A stretch of DNA of 64,000 nt from Bradyrhizobium xenonodulans. Lineage in GTDB: Bacteria > Pseudomonadota > Alphaproteobacteria > Rhizobiales > Xanthobacteraceae. Each line of letters opens with the position of its first letter. The stretch's first letter is position 1. Below the pieces are notes generated by a model, which ran no database searches, was not told the origin of the DNA, and saw only the letters and a program-made list of their open reading frames with translations. The position numbers and the translations under genes were made by a program. The stretch is from positions 8,212,660-8,276,659 of the forward strand of contig NZ_CP089391.1 in NCBI RefSeq assembly GCF_027594865.1. Direction: 5' to 3'. Below, one piece after another: positions 7,870 through 16,168 of the stretch.

Positions 7870-9450
7870 TCAAGTCAGAAGAGCTGCAACCTTCTCCATA
7901 ATGGCCCGCACGACGTCATCCATTGTGTGGCAGCAATAGCGCGCAAACCGAGAGCGGGACGTTGCCGTGAGACCGATCACGTGTTTGGCCATTTCGCTCA
8001 AGGGCAAGAGGAAGTAGTCAACAACCTCCCTATTTGTCTTCTGGTCCAATCGCAGCGCAAGAATCAGTCCGGCTGGCTCAATCGTGCGCCGATGGACCAA
8101 CCAACAGGGCGCGTGGCATCTCCCGACGTAATAACGCGCCGTCCGCACCGAGATGGCGAGCTTGCCGGCAACCGTCATCACTCCAGCTTCCGCATCAAAG
8201 ACTGCGGTAACGCCACGCGCTGTGATATGAGCGACCAAAGCTTCTACCTGTCTCGATAGCTCGGCTTCAGATTCCTTCCGCCCGTCGGCGTAGTCGTAAC
8301 TGCGTTCGGGATCAACATAACCGACCCGGCGAAAGGCCGCTCTCAGGCTGCCGAACCGGTATGCGTACAGTGCGGCGCTAGGCATATTCTCCGTTGCAGC
8401 TAGAATCGAGGCGCTCAGCTTCCCATTCACAGCGAGTGTCTCTCGCAACTTCTCCAGTAGCCACTCGTTCGACCACCTGCCCTCTCTTTCATTCAGGAGC
8501 CTCTGGGCTTTCTGGAAGATGCTCTTGTCAACAATTGGCTCGAACAGACCAGTGGCCCGAATCCATTGCTCTGGCGGATTCTGCTTCCTCACTTGCTTCA
8601 GCCGGCACGAAGATCGATTGTAGACGCTATTACCGATGTAGGCCTCATTACTCAAAACTTGACGAACCATCGCATGTGACCACGGCGTCCCTCTGTGGTT
8701 AGGAACTCGCTCGCTGTTCAGCCAGCGGACAATGGATTCTCGGGATCGGCGATGCACGGCAAACTCCCGAAAAATCCGGGCGACGATACGCTGCTCGTTC
8801 TCCGTTCCTGGCCGGATCACAACCCGATCGGTTTGCAGGTGCTTGCGTTCGCCTTTTAGCAAGATACCCCTGGAACATCCGCTTTCATCGATTAGCTCTC
8901 GTTGGAGGCCATACCCCGCCGGGCCGCCCTGCTTGAAGCCCAAGCTCGCTACGCGGCACGCCCCTGCGTGCACCTTTACGGAGAGCTCTCTGGAGTATTC
9001 GGCGGCCATCACTCGCTTGAGGTTCTTCACGATGCTTGCGATGACACTGCCGTCATTGTCGAATTGCTCAGCGCAATAACACACCTTGATCCCCGCCTGA
9101 CGGCAGGTGAATTCGTGGTAGGCGCCTTCATCGGTGTCCTGGAACCTCCCCCAGCGGCTCACGTCATAGACTAGGATGTGGTCGAAATCCGCTCGACCGC
9201 TGCGGACATCATCAAGCAGCTCAATCAGGCCGTCGCGCCGATGAATACTGAGGCCGCTTCGACCCTCGTCGGTATAGGTGCGAACGATCACAAGGCCATG
9301 TTGCGCGGCCTAGACAGCGATGGCCGCAGCTTGGTTTTGTGTCGAATAGCGCTGATTATCCGTCGACATCCGCACGTACTGTGCTGCCCGTCCTCCATTT
9401 GTTGGCGATAGCAAATCGGTCCTAGGGCGGATGATTAGGGCGTTGTCCAT
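7870..9450 (-). pseudogene. Large serine recombinase interrupted by an amber codon
   Basis: From ATG 9450 the frame reads AAQYVRMSTDNQ with catalytic Ser about residue 29, then meets TAG at codon 47 (9310-9312), and continues in the same frame for 479 codons as a full recombinase: VRTYTDEGRSGLSI, DHILVYDVSRWGRF, the recombinase domain (QRIVARIFREFA to LSNEAYIGNSVYN) and a C-terminal helical DNA-binding part. The TAG sits where relatives have a Tyr or similar residue, so one base change inactivated it. The downstream ORF could restart at an internal codon but would lack the catalytic Ser. Large serine recombinases integrate phages or move islands; this one may mark a second nested insertion. 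Confidence 0.88.
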
Positions 9451-9491
9451 GCGCGCCTCCGCTACAAAGCCGCTCACTTCCTCTGGTGCGG

Positions 9492-9710
9492 TCACCAGAG
9501 CAATGAAGAACCATGCTTGCTCAGCCATTCTAGCACCGCGGAGCACACCAGGGAAAACAGGCCGCCCCAAAGCCAAGAACGTCCGCGGGCGGCGCTGATG
9601 GATCTCAGATACAGGAATGCCCCGAGGAAAGTTCCGTAATTTTTCCTGAAGTCGCCGTTGAGCTTAGCAATTTTGGACAGATCGCAAGAGGTCTCGACGT
9701 CGTCGTCCAT
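9492..9710 (-). CDS. Small membrane protein
   Basis: 72 aa from ATG 9710 (GGGAGA about 10 nt upstream). An acidic N-terminus is followed by a hydrophobic C-terminal segment (about residues 45-65, WLWGGLFSLVCSAVLEWL). It lies 41 bp before the recombinase gene in the same direction. Function unknown. Confidence 0.45.
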   Translation of the reverse strand: MDDDVETSCDLSKIAKLNGDFRKNYGTFLGAFLYLRSISAARGRSWLWGGLFSLVCSAVLEWLSKHGSSLLW

Positions 9711-9918
9711 GGCGCTGGTCTCCCAATGGTTTAGAGCCAGCGCCCTATAAACTCCTGTTTTGCCCGACGGCACAAGCGAAACTTCGGTATATCGAAAACA
9801 CGTTTGATTCACGCCCTCCACACATTTCCACACCCACGACGCGAAGTACCCCGCGCGCGTTCCAGAGCCCAAGGGATTGATAATTTGACTCTCGCCAGCG
9901 CCGCGTTTCGATGGCGCT

Positions 9919-10197
9919 ATGCCTCGCCCTGTCCGACGCGCCACGCCTACGCATGCCGACGGCCGCCCGCTGAAGATCACCTTCGGCGAGATGCGCGAGA
10001 TGAGCCTGCGCGGCGTCCTGGTCTATTGCCACTGCGGCCATCACATCGAGATCAACGCCGATCGTTGGCCGGACCAGATGCGGCTGTCCCACCTCGAGCC
10101 GCGCTTCGTGTGCTCCGCCTGCGGCAGGCGCGGCGCGGATGTCAGACCGGACTTCAACTGGAATAAGCCGGTGATCTCGGCGATGGGCTATCGATAG
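9919..10197 (+). CDS. Zinc-ribbon hypothetical protein
   Basis: 92 aa. YCHCGHHIEI and FVCSACGRRGADV supply two Cys pairs (CxC and CxxC) of a treble-clef or zinc-ribbon fold, flanked by RWPDQMRLSHLEP. This is a small protein type that recurs in many copies in Bradyrhizobium genomes (from memory). A GC-rich hairpin follows 10 bp after the stop. Confidence 0.7.
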   Translation: MPRPVRRATPTHADGRPLKITFGEMREMSLRGVLVYCHCGHHIEINADRWPDQMRLSHLEPRFVCSACGRRGADVRPDFNWNKPVISAMGYR

Positions 10198-10207
10198 CCC
10201 CGCGAAT

Positions 10208-10254
10208 GCGGCCCCGGCCGTGGGGGGCTTTTGGGGTGTGGAGGCCGGGGCCGC
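10208..10254 (+). terminator. Strong GC hairpin after the zinc-ribbon gene
   Basis: GCGGCCCCGGCC at 10208 pairs perfectly with GGCCGGGGCCGC at 10243 (12-bp stem, 23-nt loop). There is no T-run, so it may be a transcript-stabilising hairpin rather than a classic terminator. An 11-bp version of the same stem recurs at 11390-11425. Confidence 0.5.
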
Positions 10255-10374
10255 TGGAGGTGCTTGGACCTTGGGCAGGCCAAGCAATCCCAAGACTAGG
10301 AAAAACCGGCAATCAATTCTGTTCGCTTCCACACATTGGCTATACGGTTCCTGCTGGGGAACGGAGTAGCTGCA

Positions 10375-10557
10375 ATGAAAGACATGCTGGCTCAGTTGGA
10401 AAAGCTGCGCACGGATGCGGCTGAATGCGCTCTCATCCGAGACCTGGCAACCGATCCTAAGAAGCGAGATCTATTCACCCGGCTGGCGGATCATCTGAGC
10501 GCGCTCGCCGCCGAGGTCGAGAGAGCGATTGCGGAGGGTATGAAGAGCAAGGGATGA
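10375..10557 (+). CDS. Small helical hypothetical protein
   Basis: 60 aa from ATG 10375, chosen for the ACGGAG site 8 nt upstream. The protein is one or two amphipathic helices (LEKLRTDAAECALIRDLATD, LFTRLADHLSALAAEV). It resembles small proteins found in multiple copies in Bradyrhizobium. The next gene begins about at its stop codon. Confidence 0.6.
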   Translation: MKDMLAQLEKLRTDAAECALIRDLATDPKKRDLFTRLADHLSALAAEVERAIAEGMKSKG

Positions 10558-10603
10558 CTGGCTGGGCGCGCCTTTCGATGAGCCAATCGAGATCGACGGT
10601 CGC

Positions 10604-10834
10604 GAGTTGGTGACGCTCCGCGATGCCGGCGAGTACATCGCCGCCCTGCCGAACAAAGAGCACGCAGCGCCGGAATGGCGGGCGGCGATGGAAGCGCCGC
10701 TCCTAGTCGTCGAGCTCGGCGGGCCGACGATGTTCGCCCGGATAGGCATCATGCGGGCACTGAACTGCGGGAAGCCAGCGCCAAAGCTGGAGCCGAGGCG
10801 GAAGAAAGCCAGGGTCTTTACGGTGATCCGGTGA
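10604..10834 (+). CDS. Hypothetical protein, start uncertain
   Basis: The frame is open from 10544 and reads DWLGAPFDEPIEIDGRELV before the first TTG/GTG starts (10604/10607). Only an ATG one frame off (10554, overlapping the previous stop as ATGA) is at the expected position, so either a non-standard start is used or a 5' indel has separated the start from the frame. The product has RDAGEYIAALP and ALLLVVELGG-like helices and a basic tail. Family of unknown function. Confidence 0.5.
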   Translation, partial: ELVTLRDAGEYIAALPNKEHAAPEWRAAMEAPLLVVELGGPTMFARIGIMRALNCGKPAPKLEPRRKKARVFTVIR

Positions 10835-10887
10835 ATTGAGAATCGCCCTATACCTCTGCGCAGTTTCTGCGCTTGGGGCATAGATCG

Positions 10888-11172
10888 ATGAAGTTGATTG
10901 GCGAACGTCCTTATTCCGATCCGGAAGCCGCCGCACGCAAGCTGGTCGAACTCGCCAAGAGCATTCAAGCCGTTCAGGACGGCCGCATCTATATCGAGAA
11001 GATCAACGCGCCATTCCTGTCGAAGAGCGGCTGCAAGGCCACCGGGCCCAAGTTCGGCACTGGCATCCGCTACGCGATCGAGCAAGGCTGGTTCGAGTTG
11101 CACGAAAGCGGCACCTATGTGCGGCTGCTGAGTGGCGGAGATCACAAAATCGCCTTGCGCGCCACAACCTAG
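10888..11172 (+). CDS. Small hypothetical protein
   Basis: 94 aa from ATG 10888. Sequence such as YSDPEAAARKLVELA, DGRIYIEKINAPFL and GTGIRYAIEQGWFELHESGTYV suggests a small helical DNA-binding-like fold (winged-helix wing in the C-terminal half), but no family is certain. Third gene of a plus-strand row of small genes. Confidence 0.6.
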   Translation: MKLIGERPYSDPEAAARKLVELAKSIQAVQDGRIYIEKINAPFLSKSGCKATGPKFGTGIRYAIEQGWFELHESGTYVRLLSGGDHKIALRATT

Positions 11173-11497
11173 ATTATCTTTCCGCAAACTGTCGTCATAC
11201 CGTGCGCACACTCACAATGCTCAATCTTGAGGCGGCTGGCACTTCTATCCAAATGGTTGTGCCGGAATACTGACGGCCCTAGCGGGAGGCCCCCCGGCTG
11301 GGGCCATTTCTTCAGTATCGAAGCGGCCAGGAACCACGGCCTTCACATCAGCTTGAGAGTCTCGCTGGCTTGTCGATCGAGCTGGCTGAGCGGCCCCGGC
11401 CATAACCCCTGCGAGCCGGGGCCGCCTCTCCGTCATCAGTGCCAAATGAAAGAGGCCGCCAACTGAGGCGGCCTTCCTGTCCTATTGGGAAATTAAT
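11173..11497. other. Intergenic stretch with two hairpins
   Basis: No gene supported. GCGGCCCCGGC at 11390 pairs with GCCGGGGCCGC at 11415, and AGGCCGCC (11453-11460) with GGCGGCCT (11467-11474) as a compact terminator-like hairpin facing either direction. Confidence 0.45.
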
Positions 11498-11620
11498 TTA
11501 CGGGTGCTTGCCCTTCGAACCGCGCCAAAAGCCGACCAGCGCGCGCCACTCGAATACAATGATGATGCTGCCCAGCAGCGCGGTCCCGAGACCGGACATT
11601 AGCAAGATCATTTCCAGCAT
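11498..11620 (-). CDS. Very small membrane protein
   Basis: 40 aa from ATG 11620. One TM segment (MLEMILLMSGLGTALLGSII to about residue 22) is followed by a basic tail ending GSKGKHP. Composition is convincing, but there is no family and the length is short. Confidence 0.4.
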   Translation of the reverse strand: MLEMILLMSGLGTALLGSIIIVFEWRALVGFWRGSKGKHP

Positions 11621-11829
11621 CGAATCGCCCCGTGCTGTTGTCCAATTTCGCGAGGGTACTAAGCTGCGCAATTGTTCTTCTATGTATCTTCCGGCATAGC
11701 CCGTGCCTTTACGTGTCCGCGAATTCACATTTGTTGTGGCGGGAACTGAGGGCACTGGGAAAAATCGGCAAACCGGGCTGGCTGGATACTTCACTTGATC
11801 TTTTTACCCGGTTCATTTGACCGTGCGCG

Positions 11830-11857
11830 GGCCGCAGCGATTGAGTTCGCTGCGGCC
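11830..11857 (+). terminator. Terminator-like hairpin
   Basis: GGCCGCAGCG (11830-11839) and CGCTGCGGCC (11848-11857) form a 10-bp perfect stem with an 8-nt loop, followed by TTCGTCGTTTC. It lies in a 345-bp stretch (11621-11965) where no gene is supported. Confidence 0.5.
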
Positions 11858-11965
11858 TTCGTCGTTTCGGCGCCCCCGAACTCTATGGCTCAGCTAATCC
11901 TTGCTTAAGCTGTCGACGCCCATAGTGCCCTCTTTTCAGCCGATACTTTTCAAGGAGCATCCGTT

Positions 11966-12178
11966 GTGGATTTGGATCTGCGAGGCGAGCTCGAAGCCTT
12001 GATGACCGAGATAAAGAAGCGCCAGCGGCACATTGAAGATCAAGCGTTTCTGATCAGCGTTCTGGAGCGCGACGGTCACAACACGGTGGAGCAGCAGGCC
12101 GCGCTCAAGCTCGAACGCAAGCAGCTTGCACTGCAGACGGAACGGCAGACAAACCTCTTACAGAAGGCGCTCGTCTAA
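11966..12178 (+). CDS. Coiled-coil small protein, paralogue of the one at 24737-24952
   Basis: 70 aa from GTG 11966 with CAAGGAG 9 nt upstream. Almost entirely heptad helix: ELEALMTEIKKRQRHIEDQ, LERDGHNT, LERKQLALQTERQ. The motif ERQxxxQxxLIxxLxRxGxN shared with the gene at 24737-24952 shows a common small family that is multi-copy in Bradyrhizobium (recalled, not searched). Role unknown. Confidence 0.6.
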   Translation: MDLDLRGELEALMTEIKKRQRHIEDQAFLISVLERDGHNTVEQQAALKLERKQLALQTERQTNLLQKALV

Positions 12179-12196
12179 TTTTAGCGCCATTCGTTC

Positions 12197-12415
12197 TCAG
12201 GCACTGTCCGCGGGTGGCGGCCGAAGCTCCTCCAGTCCGTCCTCGATCACTCGAAGGTCCTCAAGTAGAGCATCTCGCGACTGAGCCGGGTCGATGCCAG
12301 ATGTTGACTGTAGGGATCCCAGCAACTTGCGCCGCAGTTCTCGCATATTCTCCAGGGCTCGCCGGTTTCCTAAACGCACATAAGCGGAAACGATCGATTC
12401 AATCGATGTTGGCAA
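12197..12415 (-). CDS. Small hypothetical protein
   Basis: 72 aa, convergent with the coiled-coil gene, 18 bp between stops. Helical: SAYVRLGNRRALENMRELRR, then DALLEDLRVIEDGLEELRP. No family assigned. Confidence 0.5.
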   Translation of the reverse strand: MPTSIESIVSAYVRLGNRRALENMRELRRKLLGSLQSTSGIDPAQSRDALLEDLRVIEDGLEELRPPPADSA

Positions 12416-12807
12416 TGGTAGCTCCTAATAGACATTTCTAAAATAGGTTGCAGAATAATCCGTTTGAGCTAACCCGCAAGCTCTGCTGACGCGAAGCTGG
12501 CAGACTACCTTCGTATAGACACTAATAAGGAATCAGGCCCGGATTCCCTCTGGGACGGGGCCGTTGGCAGCATTGGCGGCTTCGTGCTTGGGGTGAGGGA
12601 CCCGTCCGCCGGCCTCGGCGGGCCCTCCCTCAGCCCTCTAACGTGCAGAGGAACCTACGAATGCACGGGCCGCTGCGTGTTCATCGCTGCGGCCTTCGTC
12701 TTGATACCTACGGATAACGGCTCAGTGAACGAAACCATTTGCCGCTTCCTCGAAGTAGTCCGGAAACAGTCAGAGCCGAACCTGTCGTCATTAACGAGGG
12801 ACTTCAG
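12416..12807. other. 390-bp stretch without a supported gene
   Basis: Contains a complex GC hairpin around 12540-12640 (GGGACGGGGCC..., GGCCTCGGCGGGCCCTCCC) and no ORF with good composition. Probably regulatory or decayed DNA. Confidence 0.35.
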
Positions 12808-12921
12808 ATGCTCGCATTTCAAACGACTGCACTCGCCCTTGCTGCCGGCATTCTATTTTGGATGTATTCGGGGGATTTCGGCGCCGACGTAGCTCTCGCC
12901 GTCGTGGCCTGTCTCTCATAA
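12808..12921 (+). CDS. Tiny membrane protein
   Basis: 37 aa from ATG 12808 (GAGGG 9 nt upstream) with one TM stretch (TTALALAAGILFWMYSGDFG). It is followed at 12920-12955 by a hairpin GGCCCACC/GGCGGGCC and a CTCTCTTGT tail that may end transcription. Confidence 0.35.
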   Translation: MLAFQTTALALAAGILFWMYSGDFGADVALAVVACLS

Positions 12922-12980
12922 GAGAAAGGCCCACCAGTGAAACCGGCGGGCCTCTCTTGTACTCCCGAGGTCAGCTCGCG

Positions 12981-13289
12981 TCAGTCGAGCTTGAGCTTCT
13001 TCTGGAGCGTCCTGATCATATCCTCGACGTGTCCAACGGCGAATAGCGCGCGCGCAACGCTATCTGGCGTTAGGTCGTGGCGGATTACCTCGAATACCTG
13101 GCCGCCGTCGCCGCTACGGTTAAATTCCGTATCCCCAACGACCTCGAACACCGTCAGCGACGCAATGCGCGCCATCTGCGCAAGTTCTGAGAGGTCACCC
13201 TCGAGATCAAGCGGACTGATCGGCATGTATCGATCCTCGGCTACTCGCGTCACGTTGGCCAAATCTGCGCTCTTGAGCATCATATTCAT
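12981..13289 (-). CDS. Hypothetical protein
   Basis: 102 aa. Mixed fold with LEGDLSELAQMARIASL and VFEVVGDTEFNRSGDG, ending in a Lys-rich helix. No domain recognised. It reads in the same direction as the next gene upstream (13338-13919), about 50 bp away. Confidence 0.5.
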   Translation of the reverse strand: MNMMLKSADLANVTRVAEDRYMPISPLDLEGDLSELAQMARIASLTVFEVVGDTEFNRSGDGGQVFEVIRHDLTPDSVARALFAVGHVEDMIRTLQKKLKLD

Positions 13290-13337
13290 AGCGTCTCTCG
13301 GGTTTGGTTCATGTCTCGTCCATCAAGCGGCCGATGC

Positions 13338-13919
13338 TTACAGGCAGGCTCTCAGACACTGTTGAGCGCTGATGATCAAATTCCTGAGTTCTTCCTCCCC
13401 GAAAGCGTTGTCGGGTCTTCCACTTGACGAGTATTTTCCCTCGCTGACGTCCTCAACATAGGTCATGAGCGCGAGCAATCCCGCCAAGGAGGTCGGGACC
13501 GTGTTGGAGAGATCCCAGCAAACGCTCCTTTCAAGGTCGCCGAAGTGCTCTTCCTTCACGGGATCAGGGCTAAGCGTGTCTTCGAAAATTTCCTTTGTCG
13601 CTTCGGCATACTCTGCGTTAGCCCTCTTGTGGTCCTCGATGGCCGCGAAAATCGGATCGCCTTCGCCGGCAACGCACGGCACTGCCGGTGCGGCGGTGAG
13701 CGCGCTCGTTGCAATAAACATATTCATGACTGCTCTCCTGCTGATCTGGGCCCCAGCAGCTTGAATTGCGACCGGGCCGCAAGGTTCTCCGTCCACATGG
13801 CCGCTCTGACATGCGCCAGGTGAACTGGTCGGATTGAAAGGCGCGGAGGAAAATGGAGTACCGCCGGGGGCGTTGATGGTCGGGCTTATCGTTTGGGAGA
13901 TGCGTACCGCGTTGCTCAT
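13338..13919 (-). CDS. Hypothetical protein with internal Tat-like segment
   Basis: 193 aa if started at ATG 13919. A twin-Arg signal-like stretch, ISRRAVMNMFIATSALTAAP, lies about 60 residues in, so the true start may be further downstream and the protein exported. The mature part, IFAAIEDHKRANAEYAEATK and later WDLSNTVPTSLAGLLALMTY, resembles a common Bradyrhizobium family of unknown role. Confidence 0.6.
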   Translation of the reverse strand: MSNAVRISQTISPTINAPGGTPFSSAPFNPTSSPGACQSGHVDGEPCGPVAIQAAGAQISRRAVMNMFIATSALTAAPAVPCVAGEGDPIFAAIEDHKRANAEYAEATKEIFEDTLSPDPVKEEHFGDLERSVCWDLSNTVPTSLAGLLALMTYVEDVSEGKYSSSGRPDNAFGEEELRNLIISAQQCLRACL

Positions 13920-14079
13920 GTCTATCTCGATGTTGATGGCTGGGATTGGATGGGATCGCGCAGTCAACCGAGCTGGTCCGCCCCTGCCGGCTGCTTGCCT
14001 TTGCTGAGCAAGTCTAGAGTTGCTTCACCTCCTTTCGAGCTTGCCCGTCAAATCGCGTTGGGTGGAAGATGGAAGCTCT

Positions 14080-14388
14080 TCAGAAGACCGAACGGCGCAC
14101 GCCACTCCGCGCAGTGCCGTAGGGTGCGACAGTGGTCATTGCGACGGGCAGGCCGTGACGCTGGCGCCACGCGCACAGCATCTCCGGGATCATGTCTGCG
14201 CACATGCGGACGGAGGCCCGGAGGGAGCGCGGGGTGATTTCTCCCCAGGTTCGCATCGCTTCTCGGCGCGCCAGACCCTTGAGGACCCAAATCTTCACTT
14301 CGCCGGTTTCCTCGTCGATCAGGTTGCGGATGGTAAGGGTGGCTGCGGGCATAGCTCCGCCGTTCACCGGGAAGGTGCTTTTGCTCAT
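14080..14388 (-). CDS. Hypothetical protein divergent from an XRE regulator
   Basis: 102 aa from ATG 14388. MSKSTFPVNGGAMPAATL leads into a beta-hairpin (IRNLIDEETGEVKIWVLK) and a helical part (RASVRMCADMIPEMLCAW). No known family. It shares a 75-bp divergent promoter region holding an extended dyad with the XRE regulator gene at 14463, so its expression is probably controlled by that regulator. A toxin-like role is possible but unsupported. Confidence 0.5.
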   Translation of the reverse strand: MSKSTFPVNGGAMPAATLTIRNLIDEETGEVKIWVLKGLARREAMRTWGEITPRSLRASVRMCADMIPEMLCAWRQRHGLPVAMTTVAPYGTARSGVRRSVF

Positions 14389-14410
14389 CGGGTTGCCTTC
14401 GGGCTTCTGT

Positions 14411-14454
14411 CTTGATACAAAATGGATCATAGCTGTGATCCAAAAAGTGTCAAG
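14411..14454. promoter_or_regulatory. Extended dyad operator between divergent genes
   Basis: An inner inverted repeat TGGATCA (14423-14429) / TGATCCA (14436-14442) and an outer one CTTGATAC (14411) / GTGTCAAG (14447), one mismatch, share the same centre (14432.5). The site ends 9 bp before the XRE gene and lies 23 bp before the divergent gene, as expected for an autoregulated operator. Confidence 0.7.
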
Positions 14455-14462
14455 CAGGAATC

Positions 14463-14711
14463 GTGATGATTTCGATCGAACAGATAAGAGCTGCGCGCGG
14501 CCTACTAGGTTGGTCTCAAACCGACCTTGCAGAGGCTGCCGGGCGCTCGCTACCGACCATCAAGCGCCTAGAGCGGGAGAGCGACGACGGCTCTGCTGTG
14601 TCCGAGGATGTTCGGGATGCGGTGCGCGGCGCCTTAGAGAAGGCCGGCGTCGAGTTCATCCCCGAAAACGGGGGCGGAGCCGGCGTGAGGATGAAGAAGC
14701 GGAAGCGATAG
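14463..14711 (+). CDS. XRE-family HTH transcriptional regulator
   Basis: 82 aa from ATG 14463 or 14466. A Cro/CI-type helix-turn-helix spans residues about 5-60: IRAARGLLGWSQTDLAEAAGRS then PTIKRLE. The C-terminus GGAGVRMKKRKR is encoded by the left copy of a 34-bp direct repeat, so the end of the protein may have been changed by the event that made the repeat. It probably represses itself and the divergent gene through the dyad at 14411-14454. Confidence 0.85.
   Translation: MMISIEQIRAARGLLGWSQTDLAEAAGRSLPTIKRLERESDDGSAVSEDVRDAVRGALEKAGVEFIPENGGGAGVRMKKRKR
14674..14707 (+). repeat. 34-bp direct repeat, copy 1
   Basis: Identical to 15381-15414; begins GCGGAGCCGGCGTGAGG. This copy is the 3' coding end of the XRE gene. 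Confidence 0.9.
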
Positions 14712-14807
14712 AAGCGCCTGACAGCGCTCTCGCTAAAGAGTGTATTTTGCCTCTTGCAAACAACTACAATGTGTTTTGGATAGCTCGGCAGACAACTGGA
14801 GGTAAAC

Positions 14808-15359
14808 GTGCTCAATTCGTGGACTGGACGCCTCGCGACACTCTTCCTACTCTTCTGTTCGGCCGCATTAACTTCAAAAGCTTCGGCTGCGTCAGATTTA
14901 AAACTCCTACAGTCGTCGATGGCTTGCTACTCCAAAACCGCAGGAAATGACACGACGAGTACGTGTACCTCGGTTGCTTATGTTTTGAACTTGCAGAGCA
15001 CCGCGAAGTCCACGCCCCAAATTTTTACGTGTGTTCTAAGTGTGCAATTCGCCTATGTAAAAGTAGCGTATATTCGAGAGAACGTGCGGACTGTTCGGTG
15101 TGATCCGCAGTTTTCCCTACCCTCCGTTGGATCGGTGAACTCCTACGCTGTGCCACATTATGCGCCAGTCGAGATCGAGCCCGGTACTACCAGGGTTGTG
15201 GGGCCTGACAATCATGTCTGGTACACAGCAGCTCCGGATGGGCCTCTTTACGCTTGCCTGTTCCTGCCATTCACAGGTCTCCCGGCCAATTATCCCATTC
15301 GTTGGGGGCGGCCAACGGTGTGCGAAACCTTTAAGGCGCCTGAGACGGAGCCGAACTAG
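14808..15359 (+). CDS. Secreted hypothetical protein
   Basis: 183 aa from GTG 14808 with GGAGG 9 nt upstream. A signal peptide (LATLFLLFCSAALTSKASA) is cleaved near residue 28. The mature part has six Cys and beta-rich sequence (VLNLQSTAKSTPQIFTC, YACLFLPFTGLPANYP). No family known. It is the only gene between the two 34-bp direct repeats and so may have arrived with them. Confidence 0.65.
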   Translation: MLNSWTGRLATLFLLFCSAALTSKASAASDLKLLQSSMACYSKTAGNDTTSTCTSVAYVLNLQSTAKSTPQIFTCVLSVQFAYVKVAYIRENVRTVRCDPQFSLPSVGSVNSYAVPHYAPVEIEPGTTRVVGPDNHVWYTAAPDGPLYACLFLPFTGLPANYPIRWGRPTVCETFKAPETEPN

Positions 15360-15380
15360 CTCGGTCAGAATGTCGAAACC

Positions 15381-15414
15381 GCGGAGCCGGCGTGAGGATG
15401 AAGAAGCGGAAGCG
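15381..15414 (+). repeat. 34-bp direct repeat, copy 2
   Basis: Perfect copy of 14674-14707, followed by a T-run (TATTTTTTTTC) that could act as terminator context for the secreted-protein gene. Confidence 0.9.
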
Positions 15415-15500
15415 GTATTTTTTTTCAGAAGTACCCCACCCATTTTGGGGCCCCAGCTCACCTACTTGCGAGCGGCAAAAGGGCCTTTTTCGCAGAGGAC

Positions 15501-16154
15501 GTGGATGGGAAAATCGAACGAACTTACCCACTCCATAAAAGGGCGATTATTTTCGTGCTGAAAATGCTCAAAGTCCCTATTTTCGTAGGCCAGAAAATCA
15601 GCTCGAAAATCAAAATAAATGGAATTTTTGGGCTGGCGTTGGCCGTCGTCGCTACGTTCGCTGCGACCGCTCACGCAGAGGACCTGGTCGGGCAAGCCAG
15701 CGTGATTGACGGCGATACCATCGAGATCCACGGCACCCGCATCAGGCTTTGGGGTATTGACGCTCCCGAGAGCACCCAGCTCTGCCGGAACGATGACAGC
15801 AACCTCTATCAGTGCGGACGCGCTGCGGCGACTGCGCTCGCTGGACTGCTCTGGGCGATCAAGCGACCGGTCCAATGCACCTCGATTGATAAAGACCAAT
15901 ACGGACGCACCGTAGCAACGTGCCAACTCGGGATGCCGGGACCCGACATTGGACAATGGTTAGTTGCTAATGGGCATGCGCTCGATTGGCCGCTGTACTC
16001 GAAAGGTAAGTATGCCGACGCGCAGCGCGGTGCGGAGAAAGGCGAACGGGGAATATGGTCGGGCAGCTTCGTCGAGCCCTGGCAGTACCGTGCTTGCGTC
16101 AAGGCCGGCGGCAGACCGGCCGCATGCTCCGACGACGCGGACGGTCGTCACTGA
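15501..16154 (+). CDS. Secreted thermonuclease-family (SNase) protein
   Basis: Long reading from ATG 15501 gives 217 aa; ATG 15564 is more likely, because a signal peptide (FGLALAVVATFAATAHAE) then sits near the N-terminus. The SNase fold follows: ASVIDGDTIEI, TRIRLWGIDAPES (Arg and Asp of the active site), DQYGRTVATC and ANGHALDW. Family members cut DNA/RNA outside the cytoplasm. Extra Cys residues suggest disulfides. One of many SNase paralogues usual in rhizobia. Confidence 0.8.
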   Translation: MDGKIERTYPLHKRAIIFVLKMLKVPIFVGQKISSKIKINGIFGLALAVVATFAATAHAEDLVGQASVIDGDTIEIHGTRIRLWGIDAPESTQLCRNDDSNLYQCGRAAATALAGLLWAIKRPVQCTSIDKDQYGRTVATCQLGMPGPDIGQWLVANGHALDWPLYSKGKYADAQRGAEKGERGIWSGSFVEPWQYRACVKAGGRPAACSDDADGRH

Positions 16155-16168
16155 GCGGAGTGCCGGAC

